Below are positions 1-9,393 of a stretch of 64,000 nucleotides of DNA, one piece after another. This stretch comes from Bacillota bacterium (lineage in GTDB: Bacteria > Bacillota > Clostridia > Peptostreptococcales > Anaerovoracaceae). The stretch covers positions 62,001 through 126,000 of the forward strand of contig JAETTD010000003.1 of assembly GCA_021769295.1 (NCBI GenBank). The letters are read 5' to 3'. A program made the translations under genes and the position numbers. Numbering within the stretch: the stretch's first letter is position 1; every line of letters starts with the position of its first letter. Under the pieces are notes generated by a model. That model saw nothing but the letters and a program-made list of their open reading frames with translations, had not been told where the DNA came from and searched no databases.

Positions 1-1447
1 AAAGAAGGGTTCCACGCTCTCCCACATAGGTGTCGAAGCCCTTGTCCATATTCATTATGTCGTCATATATTTCAGCACGTCTTGCAGCCTCCGCCACCTC
101 CTCGAAGGTGGCTTCCGGCCTTCCGTATCTTATATTTTCAAAGACGGTGTCCGCAAACAGGAACACATCCTGCTGCACTATTCCTATGTTGTTTCTCAGA
201 GAACTCTTGGACACATCCCTTATGTCCTTGCCGTCTATTGAGATGCTTCCGCTTTCCACATCATAAAATCTCGGTATGAGCTGGCAGAGGGTCGTCTTGC
301 CGCCTCCCGAATGTCCCACTATGGCGATTTTCTCTCCCGCCTTGATGTCGAGGGACACGTCTTTCAGTATATCTTTATCGCCCGTATATCCGAACGCTAC
401 ATGCTTGAGCTCTATATGGCCCTTGACATCTTTCAGCTCTTCGGCATCCTCGGTCTCCTTTATGCTCGGATTTATCCTCATGATTTCCGCAAAACGCTTT
501 AGGCCGGCGATGCCGTTGGTGAATATTTCGGCGAGAGTTGCCAGCTTTCTTACGGGAGTTATAAAGGTAGTGATATACAAAGTGAAGGTTATCAAATCTA
601 TATAGTTAAGCCTTCCCTCCATGATAAGCCAGCCGCCGAAAGCGATTACGGCAACCTGAAGCATGCATATGCAAAACTCCAAAGAGGCATTGAATCTGCC
701 CATGGCTTTATAATAATCGGTCTTGGAATTTTTGTAAGTTTCATTGGAACGCTCAAATCTCTCATAATCCACATCGGTATTATCAAAAGCTTTGGAAGTT
801 TTCATTCCCGATATGGTGGACTCAATATCCGCATTGATGTCGGCCATGCGCTGCTTCACCTTGCCGGAAGAACTTACCATGCTCTTTCTGCACAGGATGA
901 CCACCGCAAGAAAGAGGGGTATCATTACGAGAACGATAAGGGCCAGCCGCCACTCTACGGCGAACATAACTATCAGTGCGCCTATTATCGTGGCAACCGA
1001 AATGAGCAAATCTTCGGGGCCGTGGTGAGCAAGTTCGGTGATTTCAAATAAATCACCGGTAAGCCTGTTCATAAGCTTTCCCGTCCTGTTTCTGTCGAAA
1101 AAGTCAAAGTCCAGTTCCTGGAAATGCTTATAAAGATCCTCTCTGATGTCTGCTTCCACACGGATTCCAAAGGTGTGGCCCAAATAAGTTATTATATAAT
1201 TAAAAACGGCTCGCAAGCCGAAAGCCGCTGTCATAATTATCATCACCGTGAAAAACACCTTATACATTTTTCCCGGCAAAAGGTCGTACATTGCAAAGCG
1301 GCTTACAAGGGGAAACGAAATATCTATAAGCGCCACCATAAATGCACAGCTCATATCCAGTAAAAACAGTTTTTTATGTGCTCCGAAATATGACAAGAAT
1401 ATCCGAAGCAGTGATTTGTTAAAGTCTTTTTCCTTTTTTTCTGTCAT
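1..1447 (-). CDS. ABC exporter half-transporter, membrane domain fused to ATPase (3' end outside window)
   Basis: Type I (MsbA/lipid A- or multidrug-exporter-like) ABC half-transporter that would export a lipid or drug using ATP at the cytoplasmic membrane. About 482 residues are visible. A six-helix membrane domain covers roughly residues 20-320 and includes the coupling-helix region DFFDRNRTGKLMNRL. A nucleotide-binding domain follows, with Walker A GHSGGGKTT near residue 375 and the Q-loop NIGIVQQDVFLFADT. The sequence leaves the window at YVGERGT, just before the expected LSGGQ signature. I chose the ATG at 1447 because GAGGTG lies at a normal distance upstream. A repeat array separates it from ridA. 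Substrate cannot be told; the partner half-transporter, if any, is outside the window. Confidence 0.9.
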   Translation of the reverse strand, partial: MTEKKEKDFNKSLLRIFLSYFGAHKKLFLLDMSCAFMVALIDISFPLVSRFAMYDLLPGKMYKVFFTVMIIMTAAFGLRAVFNYIITYLGHTFGIRVEADIREDLYKHFQELDFDFFDRNRTGKLMNRLTGDLFEITELAHHGPEDLLISVATIIGALIVMFAVEWRLALIVLVMIPLFLAVVILCRKSMVSSSGKVKQRMADINADIESTISGMKTSKAFDNTDVDYERFERSNETYKNSKTDYYKAMGRFNASLEFCICMLQVAVIAFGGWLIMEGRLNYIDLITFTLYITTFITPVRKLATLAEIFTNGIAGLKRFAEIMRINPSIKETEDAEELKDVKGHIELKHVAFGYTGDKDILKDVSLDIKAGEKIAIVGHSGGGKTTLCQLIPRFYDVESGSISIDGKDIRDVSKSSLRNNIGIVQQDVFLFADTVFENIRYGRPEATFEEVAEAARRAEIYDDIMNMDKGFDTYVGERGTLL

Positions 1448-1515
1448 AATACACCTCGGGGTTGTCGTACAGTCGACTGCAAAGGCGGCCGAAGCGGCAG
1501 CGCTGCCTGAATTGT

Positions 1516-1745
1516 AAAGTGCCGCAAATTTAAGAAAATCTCCCATCTGCGGCACTTTTGTTACCTTATTTCCATCCAAAATGCCGGAAACTAAGAAAAT
1601 TTTCAAATTTACGGCAGTTTTACCCTTCCTACGGCTTATAAAATGCCGTATTTAAAAGAAATTGCGAACTTTACGGCAATTTGAGTCCTATCACCGTTGT
1701 CAAAATGCCGCAATTCAAAGAAAATTTAAGGTTTACGGCAGTCCC
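1516..1745 (+). repeat. 62-bp hairpin repeat array A (4 units)
   Basis: Four diverged units start at 1516, 1578, 1640 and 1702, exactly 62 bp apart. Each has a left arm like AATGCCGTAATT, an A/T-rich centre and a right arm like TTTACGGCAGTTT, so the arms can pair. A linker of about 25 bp with C-rich patches follows. The first unit has the best stem, AAAGTGCCGCA against TGCGGCACTTT. A decayed fifth unit may begin near 1763. The array lies between the ABC exporter start and the ridA stop. Related arrays are at 11031, 23334, 38599 and 53285. Confidence 0.85.
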
Positions 1746-1853
1746 GCTGCTCACTGACCAGCAAATCGCCGCTCGCCAGCCCGCAGCCTGCATCATTGCC
1801 AACTTCGCATAGCTGACTGAAAAACCGGCTGTGCGACAGTCCTGTCTTTTATT

Positions 1854-2231
1854 TTAGATATACGCGATTACTTCGATTTCGATAAGAACATCTTTAGGAA
1901 GTCTTGCAACTTCTATGGCTGATCTTGACGGATAGTCGCCGTCAAAATAGCTTCCGTAAACCTCGTTTACGGTTGCAAAGTCGTTCATATCCTTGAGAAA
2001 ACAAGTGGTTTTGATAATTTTATCAAGGCCGCTGCCTGCTTCTTCGAGCACTGCTTTGAGATTGGCAAAAACCTGCTTGGTCTGTTCTACGATTCCTCCC
2101 TCAACTACCGCGCCTGTTTCAGGCACCAGAGGAATCTGGCCTGAAGTGATAACAAGGTTATCAAGAATGTTAGCCTGCGCATAAGGTCCTATTGCAGCAG
2201 GTGCTTTTGTTGTAGCTACAATTTTTCTCAT
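1854..2231 (-). CDS. ridA: RidA family reactive enamine/imine deaminase
   Basis: RidA (YjgF/YER057c/UK114) hydrolyses reactive 2-aminoacrylate-type enamines and imines made by PLP enzymes, protecting those enzymes in the cytoplasm. At 125 residues it has the normal family length. Visible family features are the N-terminal [12 protein letters not shown], the SGQIPL strand and the C-terminal [20 protein letters not shown]. The last contains the conserved arginine that binds the carboxylate of the imine. The start overlaps the end of the upstream PH-domain gene by 4 bp, so translation is probably coupled. Its link to the PH-domain genes is positional only. Confidence 0.93.
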   Translation of the reverse strand: MRKIVATTKAPAAIGPYAQANILDNLVITSGQIPLVPETGAVVEGGIVEQTKQVFANLKAVLEEAGSGLDKIIKTTCFLKDMNDFATVNEVYGSYFDGDYPSRSAIEVARLPKDVLIEIEVIAYI

Positions 2232-3730
2232 TTTGTTCCTCCTATAATCTTGTCAGATATTTCAAATGCAAGATTCGTCTTTATGTACGGAAGCCCCATT
2301 GCGGAATTCAGCAGCATTACGGCTCCGTCACATATGTCCAGCCTCCTTGAGGCAGGATGTTGTGTTATATTGAGAACCTGCATTTTTTTATAAGTGCATA
2401 TCATGTATGTCTTTTGAAAATATCCTCCGGAAATCACCAGTCCTTCATCCATAACCAAGTATCCGGAAGCCTTGTGGGAAAGCACATAAAGCAGATTTAT
2501 ATATGCGTCTGCAAAAATCGGTATTCCGACGGCTGCCCACAAGGGTAATTCTACCACCAAAACCAACAATAACGCAACCAAAATCGCAAAAATATGCCAT
2601 TTTATTGATTTTACCAATCTGACGGTTACCCCTCCTCTTTCTTCCTTTTGGATAGACTCAAAATCAGCCCAGCCGTATTCCGGAACAAGCTCTTCAAGTT
2701 GCTCTTTGAGTTGTTCTTTGGATAGGGACATGGTAATATTGGAAGATTCTCCGTCTTCGTCTCCTACTCCCACCGTTACGACCTTTACGTTGTATTTTTT
2801 AAATATCCTCGAAATCAGCGGCTGCTCTATCTCAATGGCGTTTATCTTGTCAACGGGGATAGTATAGCTTCTCAGCTTAATCAAGCCGCATCTTATGTGC
2901 AAATCTTTGCCGTCACGATAGGCTGTAAAATCATAATAAGTTATAAACTTCTTTATCAGGTTGTATATGGCCCCTATCACCATGAAAGCGACAGCTATAA
3001 ACCCTCCCAAAAAGTCCCTTATAAAACTTATAAAACCGAAATTGGAAACATACCATGCCGCTCCGCCTATTCCGCCGACAGCTATTATCAAGCTGAAAAG
3101 AGGCAAAGTATACAGGGCGTGCATAATCATATCCTTAGGAGTGCTGTGGAATACTTTCTTTCCCTCTGCGCCGGCTTTGAACAGCTCGTCCGGCTGCCTT
3201 TCTTTCGATAATGCCGGTTCTTCGATGTTTCCCTTTAAGGCGTTCATCCTCTCAATAAGAGTCTTTCTGAAAGCTATTGCAAAATCTTCCCTGAAGACTA
3301 TTGAAACATCGGTTTCGTTTGCGGTAGTCATGCTGTTGGTATCCAGCTTTATTCTGTACGTTCCCACGAGCCGCTCAAAGAGATTCCTCTCCATATTTAC
3401 GGCGGAAATGTTTTCAATGGCTATGGTATTTTTAGACTTGTTCAAAGTGTTTTTTTCAACTACAAGCAGGTTATCGTCGAGTATTACCCATGTCTTTCTC
3501 CACCTTAAAAACTGAATGAAAAACACTACGAGCGTCAGCAGCAATATAGCTGCAAGTCCCCACAGTCCGCCCGTTTCTATGAGACTTTTGATTCCTCCGG
3601 TTCCCAGTTCCTGAACTATATCTATTATGGCATCAAGTTCATTTAACAATATGAGTATTATAACCAGCCAAAATTTCCAGAGGCTTTCGAATATTATGGA
3701 AAAGTGGCAGCGAGTCTTTATGTTCCCCAT
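2228..3730 (-). CDS. PH-domain membrane protein, YdbT-like
   Basis: Bacterial PH-domain (bPH2, former DUF304) membrane protein of 500 residues, close in length to Bacillus YdbT. Hydrophobic helices occur near residues 20-35, 58-75, 205-265 and 375-415. Between them are bPH2-like stretches such as [38 protein letters not shown] and [20 protein letters not shown]. Repeated short basic and amphipathic strands after paired helices are typical of this family. In Bacillus, YdbS and YdbT are linked to resistance to certain bacteriocins, which is known for those proteins and only inferred here. Its start codon overlaps the stop of the upstream 164-residue PH protein by one base, so the two form a translational pair. 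Confidence 0.8.
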   Translation of the reverse strand: MGNIKTRCHFSIIFESLWKFWLVIILILLNELDAIIDIVQELGTGGIKSLIETGGLWGLAAILLLTLVVFFIQFLRWRKTWVILDDNLLVVEKNTLNKSKNTIAIENISAVNMERNLFERLVGTYRIKLDTNSMTTANETDVSIVFREDFAIAFRKTLIERMNALKGNIEEPALSKERQPDELFKAGAEGKKVFHSTPKDMIMHALYTLPLFSLIIAVGGIGGAAWYVSNFGFISFIRDFLGGFIAVAFMVIGAIYNLIKKFITYYDFTAYRDGKDLHIRCGLIKLRSYTIPVDKINAIEIEQPLISRIFKKYNVKVVTVGVGDEDGESSNITMSLSKEQLKEQLEELVPEYGWADFESIQKEERGGVTVRLVKSIKWHIFAILVALLLVLVVELPLWAAVGIPIFADAYINLLYVLSHKASGYLVMDEGLVISGGYFQKTYMICTYKKMQVLNITQHPASRRLDICDGAVMLLNSAMGLPYIKTNLAFEISDKIIGGTK

Positions 3731-4224
3731 TATCTGCTCTCCCTTTCCATAGCTGCAATATCATTTATCTTTTTCTTTAAAGCTTCTGCAATTTCGGCAG
3801 CCTTTTCATCCTTCAGGAATTTTATGGTCACGTCTCCCCCGGCAGTGGTAACGCATACCCTCGATATTTTAAAAATCCTGTCCACAGGCCCCTGAGATAT
3901 GCGTATCTTGTGAAGTCTCTCTATGGGCACTATTTGCTCCGTAATCCAAATGAAACCCTGTCTCACTCTTATGGCCTCTTCATCTATACAGTAGCGGTAT
4001 CTCTCGTATCTAACGTGCGGTACGGCTATGACATACGCTATGGCAAGCGCCCAGACCAAAACCAGTATGGTCGTTCCCACTGCGTTCATATCAAACAGAA
4101 TAAGAGCCAATACGGTTATAGGCAGGCATACTGTAGCAAGCACCGCCATTGCGGAAATTCTCATGCATCGTTTTGCGTTTTTTTCAAGTTTCACATAGTT
4201 TATATTTTTTTCGTCAATGTCCAT
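3730..4224 (-). CDS. PH-domain membrane protein, YdbS-like
   Basis: Short bPH2-domain membrane protein of 164 residues, the length of Bacillus YdbS. Two hydrophobic helices lie near residues 25-45 and 50-68. They are followed by the bPH2 fold: RYRYCIDEEAIRVRQGFIW, then IVPIERLHKIRISQGPVDRI and VCVTTAGGDVTIKFL. The PIERLHKI...GPVDRIF motif is characteristic of the family. It starts 5 bp after the hydrolase gene stop and ends at the YdbT-like start, so hydrolase, YdbS-like, YdbT-like and RidA form one tight transcription unit. The function of the pair is not established; they probably form a membrane complex. Confidence 0.82.
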   Translation of the reverse strand: MDIDEKNINYVKLEKNAKRCMRISAMAVLATVCLPITVLALILFDMNAVGTTILVLVWALAIAYVIAVPHVRYERYRYCIDEEAIRVRQGFIWITEQIVPIERLHKIRISQGPVDRIFKISRVCVTTAGGDVTIKFLKDEKAAEIAEALKKKINDIAAMERESR

Positions 4225-4229
4225 TGGCT

Positions 4230-5003
4230 CTATTCTCCTTCTCCGTTTTCTCTGTATATTTCCAAAGCTGTCTCTCTCATAAACTTTTCCGTCTCGGCCA
4301 CATCCGTATCGTCAGCCGTTATGACAAGAACAAAGGGATTTTGAGCATAGACTATGGCAACGTCATGGGTGGTGTTTCCGTCTTCTCCTGTCTTATTTGC
4401 AATTTTCTTCTTACGTCCTATGTATCCCGGAATCTTATGCCTTATCTGCTGAAGCAGCATTATGCTTTCTATCTCTTCGGAAACTTCTTTGCTGACAAAT
4501 TCTCTGTTGTATATTTTTTTAAGCAGCATGGCTATCTCTTCCGGACATATGAAATTTTCCAGTCCTGCGGCGGCTGCTTCGCTGTCAAACAGTTCTCTGT
4601 TAATGCGTGTTTTGCGCAACCCTATTTCGGCAAATTCTCTGCGGAGGTTTTCAATGCCCGCCGCTCTGATGACCATGTTGGTTGCCGTATTGTCGCTCAA
4701 AGTTATCATCAGCCTGCACAGACTTGACAAATCGGTTTGGATGTCTCCTGTCATGGACAGAAGGGCCCCGCAGCTTGGTTTCTTATCCTCATCTCGCACC
4801 ACTATTTTTTGCCCCATGTTCAGCCGCCCTTTACTTGCCATTTTGCAGACGCACATAAATATCGGGACCTTTATTACGCTGGCCGCCAGAAACGTCTCAT
4901 CCGCATTATGTGCGAGCTTTTCACCGTTTACCATATTTTCATAGTAAAAGCCTATCTTGCCCTTTAACGTTTTGATTCTTTCGTCAATATATCCCTGTTC
5001 CAT
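4230..5003 (-). CDS. Serine hydrolase of the class A beta-lactamase fold, no signal peptide
   Basis: Class A beta-lactamase/penicillin-binding-like serine hydrolase, about 257 residues. Three active-site motifs are visible: SxxK as AASVIKVPIF near residue 42, SDN in TLSDNTATNMV near residue 105, and KTG in IANKTGEDG near residue 205. The omega loop reads TRINRELFDSEA, so the catalytic glutamate of the usual ExxLN motif is not evident. I see no signal peptide: the protein starts close to its catalytic core. I preferred the ATG at 5003 because GGGAGG precedes it. It is first in the PH-domain operon. True lactam resistance is doubtful; a cytoplasmic esterase or amidase is possible. Confidence 0.8.
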   Translation of the reverse strand: MEQGYIDERIKTLKGKIGFYYENMVNGEKLAHNADETFLAASVIKVPIFMCVCKMASKGRLNMGQKIVVRDEDKKPSCGALLSMTGDIQTDLSSLCRLMITLSDNTATNMVIRAAGIENLRREFAEIGLRKTRINRELFDSEAAAAGLENFICPEEIAMLLKKIYNREFVSKEVSEEIESIMLLQQIRHKIPGYIGRKKKIANKTGEDGNTTHDVAIVYAQNPFVLVITADDTDVAETEKFMRETALEIYRENGEGE

Positions 5004-5066
5004 TGCAGAACCTCCCACTATATCAGCTATCGAAATTTTATCACAGCAACGTCAAAAAGCAAAGAA

Positions 5067-5738
5067 CTATCTGACAACATCAACCCTTGCAACATAAATT
5101 TTTTGCTGCTGCACCCTGAACTTTATTTCAAAATCGCCATATCTCATGCCGTAAACTTTTTCTTCATCGTCCTGATATGAAGGCCTCGGGTCTTGCATTA
5201 AAATTTCCGTAACCGTTTTCTCGGTATCCCAATCCATTTGCAGCGGCAGTTCGCATTGGAAAACCACTTCTTTTATCTCATCAGGTGCATGGGATGCGAA
5301 GCCGCACAAAGCATCGGGTTTGGAGTCTGCATAGGCCAGATAAGGTTTTATATCAAATATGGGAGTTCCGTCCAGTATATCCGCTCCCTCAACATAGAGC
5401 ACTATGCCTTGCGGCCCTTCCGTTTCAACCTTAACGAGTCTGACGCATGACAGTCCCAGAGAGTTGGGTCTGAAAGGCGAGCGTGTCGCAAACACACCTA
5501 TCCTCTTGTTTCCTCCCAATCTGGGCGGTCTCACCGTAGGCGACCAATCCTTTTTATGGGCCTTGGAAAAATCCCATATGAGCCATATATGAGAAAACTG
5601 CTCCAGTCCTCTTACCGCATCTGCATTATTATATTTCAGTGTAAAGGTAATATAACCTTTGTTTTCTACTAATCCGCTCTGACGGGGTATTCCGAATTTT
5701 TCTTTAAAGTCCGTATGTATGTATGCGATTATTTCCAT
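5067..5738 (-). CDS. trmO: tRNA N6-threonylcarbamoyladenosine37 methyltransferase TrmO
   Basis: TrmO (TsaA/YaeB) uses S-adenosylmethionine to methylate t6A at position 37 of certain threonine tRNAs, tuning decoding. The 223-residue protein has the family's beta-barrel with KFGIPRQSGLV, the strongly conserved RPPRLGGNKRIGVFATRSPFRPN (here split for brevity: RPPRLGG, then RIGVFATRSPFRPN), and LDIKPYLAYADS as the related ILDGTPIFDIKPYLAY. A TsaA_C-like tail follows (VTEILMQDPRPSY). It has a private promoter in the gap after ribH (TTGACT, 17 bp, TATTAT), so it probably is not simply an extension of the riboflavin operon. Confidence 0.92.
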   Translation of the reverse strand: MEIIAYIHTDFKEKFGIPRQSGLVENKGYITFTLKYNNADAVRGLEQFSHIWLIWDFSKAHKKDWSPTVRPPRLGGNKRIGVFATRSPFRPNSLGLSCVRLVKVETEGPQGIVLYVEGADILDGTPIFDIKPYLAYADSKPDALCGFASHAPDEIKEVVFQCELPLQMDWDTEKTVTEILMQDPRPSYQDDEEKVYGMRYGDFEIKFRVQQQKIYVARVDVVR

Positions 5739-5763
5739 TTTCTATTCCTCCTGTACCAATCTT

Positions 5764-5792
5764 ATAATATCCGTACAGACGGCGGCAGTCAA
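5764..5792 (-). promoter_or_regulatory. SigA-type promoter of trmO
   Basis: On the minus strand, TTGACT (5787-5792) and TATTAT (5764-5769) are separated by 17 bp, followed by an AGGAGG site and the trmO ATG. Read by eye only. Confidence 0.6.
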
Positions 5793-5807
5793 TGTTGCTT
5801 TTTGTTT

Positions 5808-6278
5808 TTATCGCCTTTCTATCTCACGAATCAGATTTACCATTTCAATGGCGCTCAATGCGCAGTCGTAGCCCTTGTTGCCTGCTTTGGTGCCGGCACG
5901 TTCGATTGCCTGCTCTATATTTTCCGTAGTCACCACTCCGAACATCACAGGTATGTCGGAGTTCATTGATACTGCTGCGATGCCCTTTGATACCTCATTG
6001 CACACATAATCGTAATGGGAAGTTGCTCCTCTTATTACGGCTCCGAGACAGATAACGGCATCATACTTGCCGCTCTTTGCCATTTTCTGCGCTATAAGGG
6101 GAATTTCAAAGGCTCCCGGAACCCATGCTATATCCACATCCGATTCCTTCACATCATGCCTTGCCAGCCCGTCCAATGCGCCGCTTAAAAGTTTTGAAAC
6201 TATAAATTCGTTAAATCTCGCAGCAACTATACCTACTCTAACGTCTTCTGCTATTAGTTTACCTTCGTATACGCTCAT
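5808..6278 (-). CDS. ribH: 6,7-dimethyl-8-ribityllumazine synthase
   Basis: RibH condenses 5-amino-6-ribitylamino-uracil with 3,4-dihydroxy-2-butanone 4-phosphate to give lumazine, the penultimate step to riboflavin. It assembles as an icosahedral or pentameric shell. At 156 residues it has the normal length. Family motifs are [17 protein letters not shown] near residue 18, [15 protein letters not shown] near residue 51, [15 protein letters not shown] near residue 78 (containing the catalytic histidine), and [17 protein letters not shown] near residue 112. It is the last gene of the FMN-riboswitch-controlled operon ribD-ribE-ribBA-ribH. Confidence 0.97.
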   Translation of the reverse strand: MSVYEGKLIAEDVRVGIVAARFNEFIVSKLLSGALDGLARHDVKESDVDIAWVPGAFEIPLIAQKMAKSGKYDAVICLGAVIRGATSHYDYVCNEVSKGIAAVSMNSDIPVMFGVVTTENIEQAIERAGTKAGNKGYDCALSAIEMVNLIREIERR

Positions 6279-6294
6279 TTTTCATTCTCCTTTT

Positions 6295-7497
6295 TTATTT
6301 ATAATTTAAAAGATGTCCCATTTTTTTCTGCTTTGTTCTGAGATAAAAGGCATCGTATGCCGTGGTCTCCATTTGTATCGGAATACGCTTTATAATCTTC
6401 ATTCCGAAGTCCGAGAGGCCGTAAACCTTTGATGGGTTGTTGGTCAAAAGCCGCATGGATTTTACTCCAAGGTCCCTCAGAATCTGGGAACCTATGTAAT
6501 ATTCTCTCAAATCTTCGTCAAAGCCCAGAGCCAAGTTGGCTTCCACCGTGTCCATGCCCTGTTCCTGAAGTTCATAAGCTTTAAGTTTATTGATAAGACC
6601 GATTCCACGTCCCTCCTGTCTCATATAAAGCATTATTCCTCTGCCTTCTTCTTCAATCTGCTTCATGGCTGCCGCAAACTGCTGTCCACAGTCGCATCTG
6701 AGCGAACCGAAAGCATCTCCCGTAAGACATTCGGAATGTACGCGGCATAATATATTTTCTCCGTCACCTATCTCGCCTTTTACCAGCGCCACATGGTGCT
6801 CTCCGTTAAGTTTGTTTATATATCCGTAAGCCCTGAAATTGCCGTACTTTGTGGGCATCTTTACGTCTGCAACCCGCTCAACCAGCTTGTCATTGACCTT
6901 TCTGTACTGCTGCAAAGCCGCTATTGTTATAAACTTCAGGCTGAATTTTTCGGCCATTTGTATGAGCTCGGTTTTTCTCATCATGGTGCCGTCTTCTCTC
7001 ATAATCTCACAGCAGAGACCGCATTCTTTCAGGCCTGCAAGCCTGAGCAAATCCACAGTTGCTTCCGTATGACCGTTCCTTTCAAGGACGCCGTTTTTCT
7101 TTGCAAGAAGGGGAAACATATGGCCGGGTCTCCTGAAATCCTGCGGCTTTGCGTCATCGTCAACGCATTTCATGGCTGTAACGGAGCGTTCTGCCGCCGA
7201 AATCCCCGTGGTCGTGTCAACGTGGTCTATGGATACGGTAAAAGCAGTCTCATGGTTGTCAGTATTGTTGCTTACCATTTGGGGAAACTGCAATCTTTCA
7301 ACATATTCCTGCGACATAGGCATACATATGAGACCTTTGCCGTGGGTAGCCATAAAATTGATATTTTCCGTAGTCGCAAACTGGGCGGCACAGATAAAGT
7401 CGCCTTCGTTCTCTCTGTTCTCATCGTCTGTTACAAGGATTATCTTTCCTTTTCTCAAATCTTCAAGTGCTTCTTCTATGGTGCTGAATTTAAACAT
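6295..7497 (-). CDS. ribBA: Bifunctional DHBP synthase / GTP cyclohydrolase II
   Basis: Fused enzyme for the two entry steps of riboflavin synthesis. The N-terminal half (residues 1-200) is 3,4-dihydroxy-2-butanone 4-phosphate synthase, seen from [27 protein letters not shown] and [16 protein letters not shown]. The C-terminal half (205-400) is GTP cyclohydrolase II, with zinc-ligand cysteines in [18 protein letters not shown] and the [16 protein letters not shown] motif. Length (400 residues) is typical of Firmicute RibBA. It starts 18 bp after ribE and 16 bp before ribH, in a single operon under the FMN riboswitch. Confidence 0.97.
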   Translation of the reverse strand: MFKFSTIEEALEDLRKGKIILVTDDENRENEGDFICAAQFATTENINFMATHGKGLICMPMSQEYVERLQFPQMVSNNTDNHETAFTVSIDHVDTTTGISAAERSVTAMKCVDDDAKPQDFRRPGHMFPLLAKKNGVLERNGHTEATVDLLRLAGLKECGLCCEIMREDGTMMRKTELIQMAEKFSLKFITIAALQQYRKVNDKLVERVADVKMPTKYGNFRAYGYINKLNGEHHVALVKGEIGDGENILCRVHSECLTGDAFGSLRCDCGQQFAAAMKQIEEEGRGIMLYMRQEGRGIGLINKLKAYELQEQGMDTVEANLALGFDEDLREYYIGSQILRDLGVKSMRLLTNNPSKVYGLSDFGMKIIKRIPIQMETTAYDAFYLRTKQKKMGHLLNYK

Positions 7498-7515
7498 CTA
7501 TTTACCTCCTTCTGC

Positions 7516-8163
7516 TCAAAAGCCTGCCTTGGCAAGAAATTCCGCCGTTATACCCTTTCCTTCTGTTTCCTTCTTTGGCATTTGCACAAACCGCTCTACG
7601 TATTTCCCCACTATGTCGTTCTCGAGGTTTACCTTGCTCCCGACTCTTTTGGTGTAAAGAATCGTCTCTCTCATAGTGTGGGGAATCACCGAGACGCTGA
7701 AGTTGTCACGGCCTGCCTTTGCTACGGTCAGGCTTATGCCGTCTATGGCAACCGAGCCTTTTTCCACTATATATGTCATGATTTTTTCGGGTGCTTTTAT
7801 GGTATACCAGACGGCGTTGTCATCTCTTTCGATTCGCATCACAGTGCCTGTTCCGTCGATATGCCCGGATACTATATGACCTCCGAACCTGCCGTCTGCC
7901 GCCATGGCACGTTCCAGATTGACGGGACTGTTTTGTCTGAGCTCTCCCAGAGAACTTCTGCTCAGGGTTTCGCTCATCACATCTGCACAGAATATCCTGT
8001 TCTCTATCTTTGTAACCGTAAGACAGACTCCGTTTACGGCAACGCTGTCTCCTGTCTTCAAATCGTCAAAGATACGGTTTGCGGCAATTTGCAGCGCCGA
8101 TGATTTGACGCCTCTCTTTATGGCTGATATTCTGCCTGTCTCTTCTATTATTCCGGTAAACAT
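7516..8163 (-). CDS. ribE: Riboflavin synthase alpha chain
   Basis: Riboflavin synthase dismutates two lumazine molecules into riboflavin and the ribitylamino-uracil substrate of RibH. The 215-residue protein has the two tandem lumazine-binding barrels. Repeat one starts MFTGIIEETGRI and contains GDSVAVNGVCLTV. Repeat two contains GGHIVSGHIDGTG, KGSVAIDGISLTV and SVIPHTMRETIL. The start is one base after the ribD stop, indicating coupling. The gene is named ribE in Bacillus-style operons (ribC in E. coli). Confidence 0.96.
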   Translation of the reverse strand: MFTGIIEETGRISAIKRGVKSSALQIAANRIFDDLKTGDSVAVNGVCLTVTKIENRIFCADVMSETLSRSSLGELRQNSPVNLERAMAADGRFGGHIVSGHIDGTGTVMRIERDDNAVWYTIKAPEKIMTYIVEKGSVAIDGISLTVAKAGRDNFSVSVIPHTMRETILYTKRVGSKVNLENDIVGKYVERFVQMPKKETEGKGITAEFLAKAGF

Positions 8164-8164
8164 G

Positions 8165-9259
8165 CTATTTCACCTCCCATTCTATTAAAAAATCCTCGCC
8201 TATCTCTGAAATGCTGCCGTTTCTAAGGCGGAAACCTTCTTCTGGCAGCCTTACTCCGCAGCCTCCTACCGGTGATTTTGCACCGATTCCTCCGAATATC
8301 TTGGGAGCGATATAGCACTGCACTTTGTTTACGATTCCGGACTGCAATGCGCTGTAATTGAGTTGAGCGCCGCCCTCCAGCAAAATGCTGTCTATCTTTC
8401 TTTTCCCCAGTTCTTTCATGAGTTCCTTTAAATTCACATGGCCCTCTTTTTCGGGAACAGTCATGATTTGGCAGTCCTTTTTCAGGTATGGGCTGTGCTT
8501 CTTTTCATCGGTGCATGAAGTGGCTATAATCGTCCTGAATTCCTTGGCTGTTTCCACCGCTTTTGCTTCCGGCGGCGTCCTCAAATGTGTATCGCATATT
8601 ATGCGCACAGGCGAATTGCCGCCCGGCAGCCTGCAATTCAGCATAGGGTCGTCTGCGAGAACGGTTCCCACTCCTACCATGATTGCCGCATATTTATGTC
8701 GGCTCTTTTGTACATCCAGTCTTGCCTGCTCTCCGGTTATCCACTTTGAAGCTCCCGTGCAGGTTGCTATCTTTCCGTCTGCGGTCATGGCATACTTCAT
8801 AACCACATAGGGCGTTCCCGTTCCTATATAGTGAAAAAACACTTTGTTTATTTCGTCGCATTCTTCTTTCAATATGCCTGTATCCACTCTGATTCCACGT
8901 CGGCGCAGGATTTGTGCTCCCTTTCCGCAGACCAGCGGGTTTGGGTCCATAGAGCCTATGACCACTCTTGAAAAGCCTTTTTCTATAATTGCCTCCGTGC
9001 ATGGCGGCGTCTTGCCGTAGTGGCAGCACGGTTCAAGGGTCACATAGATAGTTGCGCCTTTCATGCTTTCGGTTCTTTTCATGCAATCGGCTATGGCATT
9101 CCGCTCTGCATGAGGCCCTCCGTACCTTCGATGATACCCTTTTCCTATTATTCGCCCGTCCTTTACTATGACTGCGCCTACCATGGGGTTTGGGTTGGTT
9201 CGGCCTTCTCCTTTTACGGCTTCTTCAAGCGCAATTCTCATGTAATCTTTGTCTTCCAT
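8165..9259 (-). CDS. ribD: Bifunctional riboflavin deaminase/reductase
   Basis: RibD deaminates 2,5-diamino-6-ribosylamino-pyrimidinone phosphate, then reduces the ribosyl group with NADPH. Residues 1-145 are the deaminase: zinc motif HAERNA near residue 50 and PCCHYGKTPPC near residue 78. Residues 146-364 are the reductase: KYAMTADGKIAT, SKWITGEQARLDVQ, and ILLEGGAQLNYSAL. A longer frame runs upstream into the leader hairpins, but I chose the ATG at 9259 because AGGAGAA precedes it and the deaminase domain starts at once (MEDKDYMRIALEEA). It is the first gene behind the FMN riboswitch. Confidence 0.95.
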   Translation of the reverse strand: MEDKDYMRIALEEAVKGEGRTNPNPMVGAVIVKDGRIIGKGYHRRYGGPHAERNAIADCMKRTESMKGATIYVTLEPCCHYGKTPPCTEAIIEKGFSRVVIGSMDPNPLVCGKGAQILRRRGIRVDTGILKEECDEINKVFFHYIGTGTPYVVMKYAMTADGKIATCTGASKWITGEQARLDVQKSRHKYAAIMVGVGTVLADDPMLNCRLPGGNSPVRIICDTHLRTPPEAKAVETAKEFRTIIATSCTDEKKHSPYLKKDCQIMTVPEKEGHVNLKELMKELGKRKIDSILLEGGAQLNYSALQSGIVNKVQCYIAPKIFGGIGAKSPVGGCGVRLPEEGFRLRNGSISEIGEDFLIEWEVK

Positions 9260-9273
9260 AGAAATTCTCCTAA

Positions 9274-9305
9274 TAAAAAATGCCCCAAATACAAATTCAG
9301 GGCAC
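9274..9305 (-). terminator. Second leader hairpin/terminator directly before ribD
   Basis: On the minus strand TGCCC and GGGCA flank an AT-rich loop, followed by a run of six T, ending just before the ribD ribosome binding site. It could act as a second attenuator or shield the start site. Confidence 0.55.
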
Positions 9306-9324
9306 TCAACGCAAAATATATTTA

Positions 9325-9358
9325 TAAAAAAACTCTGAATGCAAAAACATCCAGAGCT
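9325..9358 (-). terminator. Expression-platform terminator of the FMN riboswitch
   Basis: Minus-strand stem CTCTGGATG / CATTCAGAG followed by seven T. Its 5' arm repeats TCTGGATG found at the 3' end of the aptamer. The CATTCAGA arm could therefore pair with the aptamer end instead, giving a simple antiterminator. This is expected to stop transcription when FMN is bound. Confidence 0.75.
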
Positions 9359-9393
9359 CAACTCAAATTAAAGTCAGCATTATAAATATACTG

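Noticed and set aside
4230-5003. Antibiotic resistance beta-lactamase
   Set aside because: No signal peptide and no clear catalytic omega-loop glutamate, so only the fold family is claimed.
6793-8103. Long plus-strand open frame opposite ribBA and ribE
   Set aside because: It is a shadow of two well-supported minus-strand genes and resembles no protein family.
9260-9361. N-terminal extension of RibD of 34 residues
   Set aside because: The extension would be translated from the two leader terminator hairpins; the ATG at 9259 has a proper ribosome binding site and fits the family start.
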